Assembly (NCBI GenBank): GCA_001970855.1
Contig: LSSN01003710.1
Coordinates: 1-12,833 of the forward strand
DNA: 12,833 bases
Source of the DNA: Smittium culicis
Taxonomy: Eukaryota > Kickxellomycota > Harpellomycetes > Harpellales > Legeriomycetaceae
Reading direction: 5' to 3'
The notes beneath the pieces were generated by a model. The model searched no databases. It saw only the letters and a list, made by a program, of their open reading frames with translations, and had not been told where the DNA came from. Numbering within the stretch: the stretch's first letter is position 1; every line of letters starts with the position of its first letter. This document shows positions 9,912-12,833 of the stretch, piece by piece. The position numbers were made by a program, and so were the translations under genes.

Positions 9912-10107
9912 TTAACCCTTTCCCGTCCAATACACTTTAAAGAAGCTATTTCATTTATTCGCTTATAATTTTAAATAAATTTATTATTTGACGTTATTAT
10001 TCAATATACCAATATTTCTTAAGTATTCAGAATTTAAGTAAAATAACTGAACAGAGTTGGCTATATCTTGTAGATCAAAAATAGTTTACCGCCCGTGAAA
10101 GTGTCAA
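9912..10107 (+). mobile_element. TTAA-flanked MITE, copy C
   Basis: This 196-bp unit starts TTAACCCTTTCCCGTCCAA and ends CCCGTGAAAGTGTCAA, with the right TTAA decayed to TCAA. It aligns with copy A over its length, including GTTGGCTATA at 10056 and TAGATCAAAAA near 10071. It is in the same orientation as copy A and non-coding. Confidence 0.65.
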
Positions 10108-10216
10108 ACAGAAAGAATCATTTGATATTTTAAATTACCCTCTAAACGCTAGTTAAGCATACAAGCAAAAAAAAATTCAGAAATTGAAACATTAAATTTA
10201 AATTATTTTGAACTAC

Positions 10217-10387
10217 ATTTTTATTGGATTAAATTGTTTTTTTTTGACTATTTTTGCAAATGTGCACTTTAATTTGACTAGTTTTGCAAATATGCACTTG
10301 ATTTTGATTAGTTTTGCAAATCTCCATCAAGTTTGACTATTTTTGCAATTTTCCAATAAAATTTTGACTATTTTTTCAATTGCCCCC
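10217..10387. repeat. right terminal inverted repeat, five subterminal units
   Basis: Five copies of TTGACTATTTTTGCAAA (with small changes) start at 10244, 10274, 10304, 10333 and 10364, spaced 29-31 nt. This is the reverse complement of the left-end motif. Regular subterminal arrays of this type are known as transposase binding sites in hAT and other TIR transposons, and I infer the same role here. Confidence 0.8.
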
Positions 10388-10395
10388 TGTTTTTT
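10388..10395. repeat. possible 8-bp target duplication, right
   Basis: TGTTTTTT abuts the right TIR and pairs with TGTTCTTT at 8684-8691. If it is real, the LINE ORF was continuous across this site before the insertion. Confidence 0.4.
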
Positions 10396-10401
10396 TGAAT
10401 A

Positions 10402-12252
10402 TTAAGAGTAAAAAATTTCGATCCATCGAGCGCTTCCGGTCACCCAGGTGGCCATCCGGGCCTTCATCGGAGCCTTGATAAGATCGGCGATCCATGTTTT
10501 TGATGTTGGCCACTTATGGTATGCACGCTCACGGGCTGTGCTGGTGCGCATGAGCACTGAGCTTATGCCCAGTTCGTCCCTGATACGTTCCATGGCCGCT
10601 GATTTTCCGACATTGGCAACCATTCGGATTGCCTTGCCGATTTCTGACTTTATGGGCTTGCATTTGGCTTCGCTCATGCCAAATGTCTCCGCACCGTAAC
10701 ATCCAATCGGCATCAGAACCGAATTGATGAATCTGATTTTTAGTGCTGTGAGAACATCAGACCGTCTCAGGAAGCTGTACGCAGCGTATACAGCCTTCCT
10801 GACCTTATTCTTGTTGTTCTTGATCGTCCCAGATACATCCCACTTGCTATTCATAATATAGCCCAAGTAGGTGTACTGGTCGGTGGAGTCGACTTTTTGG
10901 CCCTGCAGGGTCATACCAGTGGTCAACTCCCCGCTTATAGCCATTATCCCGCACTTGGAGGCATTCACAGCCATTTCCCAAGTATCCAACCATTCGGTTA
11001 TGGTGTTCAGTGCGGTTTGCAGATCGACTGATGATTCGGCCAATAGCACGGCATCGTCGGCAAACAGTAGTCCTGGTATGCGTGAGGTGAGCCCAGGCAC
11101 CCGCACACCGCGTATGTTCCTAAATATATCGCTGATGTAAAAATCGAAGAGTATCGGCGAGGCTGGGCACCCTTGACGCACTCCCCAGAGGTATTCAATG
11201 GGATTGTAAACTTCATTCGCAACTCTAACTGCGATTTTCGGGACATCATACATGCCCTTGATCATATTTAGAAGTTTTCCCCCAATGCCCACTGATCGCA
11301 GTTTATGCAGTAAGGCCATATGGAGGACCCGGTCGTAGGCTTTGCTATAGTCGATATAGAACAGCCATGTTTCCTTGTTCTGAATTTTCCGTCGGCGGAC
11401 TATTTCGTATAGAGTGGTCGCTTGGCTCGCACACTCCTCGAAATTCCGAAATTCAGCTTGCTCTTTTACTAATATACTATATTTTTCATCGATTTTGCTG
11501 AGTTTGGTGGCCACGATTTTGGCCACCAGTTTCGCCAGTGTTGGGATCTGTGATATCCCTCGGTAGTTATCGGGGTCCTTCAGGTCACCTTTTTTAGGTA
11601 CTGGGACCACTACTGAGGTTTCAAGGCACTGGGGTATATCCCTAGAGTCATACATTAAATTGATAATTTTATTTATTATTTTGGCTAGTGGTGATGTAGG
11701 CGATGGCTCAGCCATCACTAGTTTCCATACCTCAGATGGCACACCATCAGCTCCCGGAGCTTTGTTATTTGGTGTATCTGCAAGTGCCTGGGTGATATCA
11801 GACCATAATATACTGTTATCACATTCTGGGTAATAGTCACAGTCTCTAATGATAAGATTTTCCCACTTATTGGAACATCGGCTGTTTCCAGTAGCGTCTT
11901 TGGCAAGTTCGCCAAAGTGGTTTGTCCAAATTTTGATTTTTTCTTGTTTTTCAGTAGTTAAATTTTTATTTTTATCGTACACTGGGCCATCGGCGATGCT
12001 TTTAAACGATTTCCCAGTGTATGAATTAATAAAATTCCAAAGCTTTTTGGAATCGTTGAAAATTAATTGGTTGGCAATCATTTTCATTCTTTTACTATAT
12101 TTTGTTTTTAGGTCGAATTTTATAGTTTTAATTGTGATCAATTTTGAGCTTACGTAATCTGATTCGCCAATTTTACCACTCCTAAATTTTTTGAACGCAT
12201 TTCGCCTTTTTTTGATACAGGTGAGAGCTCTCTTGCTTAGAGGTTCGGTTTT
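10402..12252 (-). CDS. LINE reverse transcriptase domain (open segment of an interrupted ORF)
   Basis: This is a 616-codon open stretch between the TAG at 12253-12255 and the TAA at 10402-10404. The first alternative start is TTG at 12141, but the true ORF began upstream in the endonuclease, so no start is claimed. Numbering residues from 12141, fingers motif NKAPGADGVPSEVWK lies at 126-140 and DNYRGIS at 191-197. Palm motif A, FYIDYSKAYD, is at 261-270 with catalytic Asp264. GVRQGCPASP is at 320-329, and LFADD at 359-363 carries Asp362/Asp363. All three catalytic aspartates are kept. The enzyme would copy element RNA at a nicked target. One odd residue is Glu230 in EQAEFR, where Gly is usual. 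The ORF runs out next to the TIR element, and its continuation lies at 8061-8684. Upstream it is in frame with the endonuclease apart from the TAG. Confidence 0.85.
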   Translation of the reverse strand, partial: KTEPLSKRALTCIKKRRNAFKKFRSGKIGESDYVSSKLITIKTIKFDLKTKYSKRMKMIANQLIFNDSKKLWNFINSYTGKSFKSIADGPVYDKNKNLTTEKQEKIKIWTNHFGELAKDATGNSRCSNKWENLIIRDCDYYPECDNSILWSDITQALADTPNNKAPGADGVPSEVWKLVMAEPSPTSPLAKIINKIINLMYDSRDIPQCLETSVVVPVPKKGDLKDPDNYRGISQIPTLAKLVAKIVATKLSKIDEKYSILVKEQAEFRNFEECASQATTLYEIVRRRKIQNKETWLFYIDYSKAYDRVLHMALLHKLRSVGIGGKLLNMIKGMYDVPKIAVRVANEVYNPIEYLWGVRQGCPASPILFDFYISDIFRNIRGVRVPGLTSRIPGLLFADDAVLLAESSVDLQTALNTITEWLDTWEMAVNASKCGIMAISGELTTGMTLQGQKVDSTDQYTYLGYIMNSKWDVSGTIKNNKNKVRKAVYAAYSFLRRSDVLTALKIRFINSVLMPIGCYGAETFGMSEAKCKPIKSEIGKAIRMVANVGKSAAMERIRDELGISSVLMRTSTARERAYHKWPTSKTWIADLIKAPMKARMATWVTGSARWIEIFYS

Positions 12253-12719
12253 CTAGTCGCTTGGAGTCGTCACTGCATTCATAGCCTGTGTTTCTTTCCA
12301 TACCGTTTTTATTGTGTGCTTGCAAAGCTCTTCAAGTGTTGATTTTGATGAACTTTGCGCTGCAAATTTATTGCTATTTATTAATTGGCTAGAAATTATG
12401 CTTATTTTACTAGTATTAATTTTTGGTTTTTTTTGCACCGTTTTTATTGCATCAAAGCTCCATTGTGATATTATAGGGAAATGATCGCTTAGGTCTATTT
12501 TTTTGTTTACTATGCAGAAGTTTTCTCTTCCTAGCGACCCACTATAATTCATGTGGTCAATCATACGACCTGTTTTTAGTTTGTTCCATCGCGATCCTGT
12601 TGAGTTTGTTACTTTAGCGGCTTGGAGCCCAGCTCCAAGCTTGCTCACGAATTTATTCGACGCACCAACATTCATATTGTAGTCGCCAAGCAAAAAAATT
12701 TTTGCGAATTTTTTTTTTT
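12253..12719 (-). pseudogene. LINE APE-type endonuclease, C-terminal part, ended by an in-frame TAG
   Basis: Numbering from the TTG at 12693, the frame shows LGDYN (residues 2-6, the GDxN motif), RMIDH (43-47) and DLSDHFP (67-73), the SDH signature. These are the conserved Asp/Asn/His active-site motifs of APE/exonuclease-III-type LINE endonucleases, which nick the target to prime reverse transcription. A linker of about 70 residues follows and the frame stops at TAG (12253-12255). It is the same frame as the reverse transcriptase, so one nonsense codon separates the two domains. Upstream the frame closes at 12724-12726, just past the A11 tract where coding changes frame. Confidence 0.8.
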
Positions 12720-12833
12720 GGTCTTACTTATATGGCTGAAAATTTCGTCAATAGACCTTTTTTTCCTTGTATTGTCGGCTGGTATATGTGTATTAATGAT
12801 ATTTATTAATATCTTTTTTTTATTTTTTGTTTG
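12720..12833 (-). pseudogene. LINE endonuclease, middle part, shifted frame, runs off the window
   Basis: Thirty-eight codons stay open to the right edge in a frame different from the next segment. They read INTHIPAD and then SIDEIFSHISK, the strand-loop-helix usually found just before the GDxN motif of APE endonucleases. The frame changes inside T11 on the + strand (12709-12719). The catalytic N-terminal part of the domain is outside the window. Confidence 0.65.

Larger units (their letters stand above)
8692..10387. mobile_element. non-autonomous TIR DNA transposon (about 1.7 kb), possibly hAT-like
   Basis: The two ends are long inverted repeats of each other (left 8692-8800, right 10217-10387) and begin GGGTAAATTG and GGGGGCAATTG. 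Outside them lie TGTTCTTT (8684-8691) and TGTTTTTT (10388-10395), which match at 7 of 8 bases and could be an 8-bp TSD, as made by hAT elements. That repeat is T-rich and imperfect, so it is weak evidence. The interior has no transposase reading frame on either strand, so any movement must have used an enzyme from elsewhere. It carries three TTAA-flanked smaller elements. LINE coding sequence on the same strand lies on both sides, so it appears to have landed inside the LINE. Confidence 0.75.
8061..12833 (-). mobile_element. degenerate APE-type LINE, interrupted by a TIR element, 5' end outside window
   Basis: On the - strand, from the right edge, one finds an APE-type endonuclease, a reverse transcriptase, an insertion (8692-10387), and then C-terminal coding remnants with a Cys-Cys-His zinc-binding-like motif. 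The order endonuclease, reverse transcriptase, C-terminal zinc motif is that of APE-bearing LINEs of the L1/Tad type. The coding parts are GC-richer than the surrounding DNA. The copy is inactive, with an in-frame TAG at 12253-12255, a frameshift near 12709-12719, the insertion, and frame changes in the C-terminal remnant. The 3' end is set only approximately near 8061, and no poly(A) or TSD could be fixed there. The 5' end lies beyond 12833. Confidence 0.75.

Noticed and set aside
10448..12157. Plus-strand frames at 10448-10699, 10871-11140 and 11849-12157
   Set aside because: They are shadows of the reverse transcriptase gene on the opposite strand.
10402..12833. R2-type (restriction-like endonuclease) LINE
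   Set aside because: The endonuclease lies N-terminal to the RT and shows the GDxN and SDH motifs of the APE type, so an R2-like architecture does not fit despite the Cys-Cys-His motif near the C-terminus.
1..12833. CRISPR array, tRNA or rRNA genes
   Set aside because: I saw no spacer-repeat array, tRNA-like fold with B-box, or rRNA-like conserved block. The only regular ~30-bp spacing is in the TIR subterminal units, which belong to the transposon ends.

Overview
The window looks like nuclear DNA of an AT-rich eukaryote. It contains a multi-exon protein gene with short introns (95-137 nt), GTAAG/GTAAA donors, AG acceptors and a CTAAC-like branch point in one intron, and about 11 kb of AT-rich DNA with eukaryotic transposable elements. 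The uniform ~100-nt introns suit an early-diverging (zygomycete-grade) fungus or a small compact-genome animal. I cannot settle which from the sequence, and the lineage is inference.

Layout. (1) 1-1617, + strand: last six exons of a gene I recognise as a SCYL1-type (N-terminal-kinase-like) pseudokinase. The kinase domain lies upstream of the window. Present are the end of the HEAT-like region, a Ser/Asn-rich linker with acidic Trp motifs, and a KLGAxKL tail. (2) 1618-6399: a 4.8-kb AT-rich gene desert with A-rich/T-rich tracts and small hairpins. (3) 6410-7058: a GC-richer retroposed sequence on the - strand, with a 13-nt poly(A), an AATAAA signal and a 10-bp target-site duplication (TSD). 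(4) 7069-8060: AT-rich, nothing recognised. (5) 8061-12833, - strand: a damaged LINE (non-LTR retrotransposon) with an APE-type endonuclease and a reverse transcriptase. It continues past the right edge.

The LINE is not simply truncated after the reverse transcriptase. Its C-terminal part, including a Cys-x2-Cys...His zinc-binding-like motif, appears on the same strand at 8061-8684, beyond a 1.7-kb insertion. That insertion (8692-10387) is a non-autonomous terminal-inverted-repeat (TIR) element. Its ends are built from a ~30-bp subterminal motif, five units on the right and three on the left, and an imperfect 8-bp direct repeat flanks it. Inside it are three related ~180-200-bp TTAA-flanked elements with CCCTTTC termini (piggyBac-like MITEs, miniature inverted-repeat transposable elements). 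Two are tail-to-tail and share one TTAA.

The inferred order of events is LINE insertion, then the TIR element into the LINE ORF, then TTAA elements into the TIR element. The LINE also carries one in-frame TAG between endonuclease and reverse transcriptase and a frameshift at an A11 tract, so this copy is dead. The only host gene seen is the SCYL1-like one. The rest is mobile or decayed DNA.
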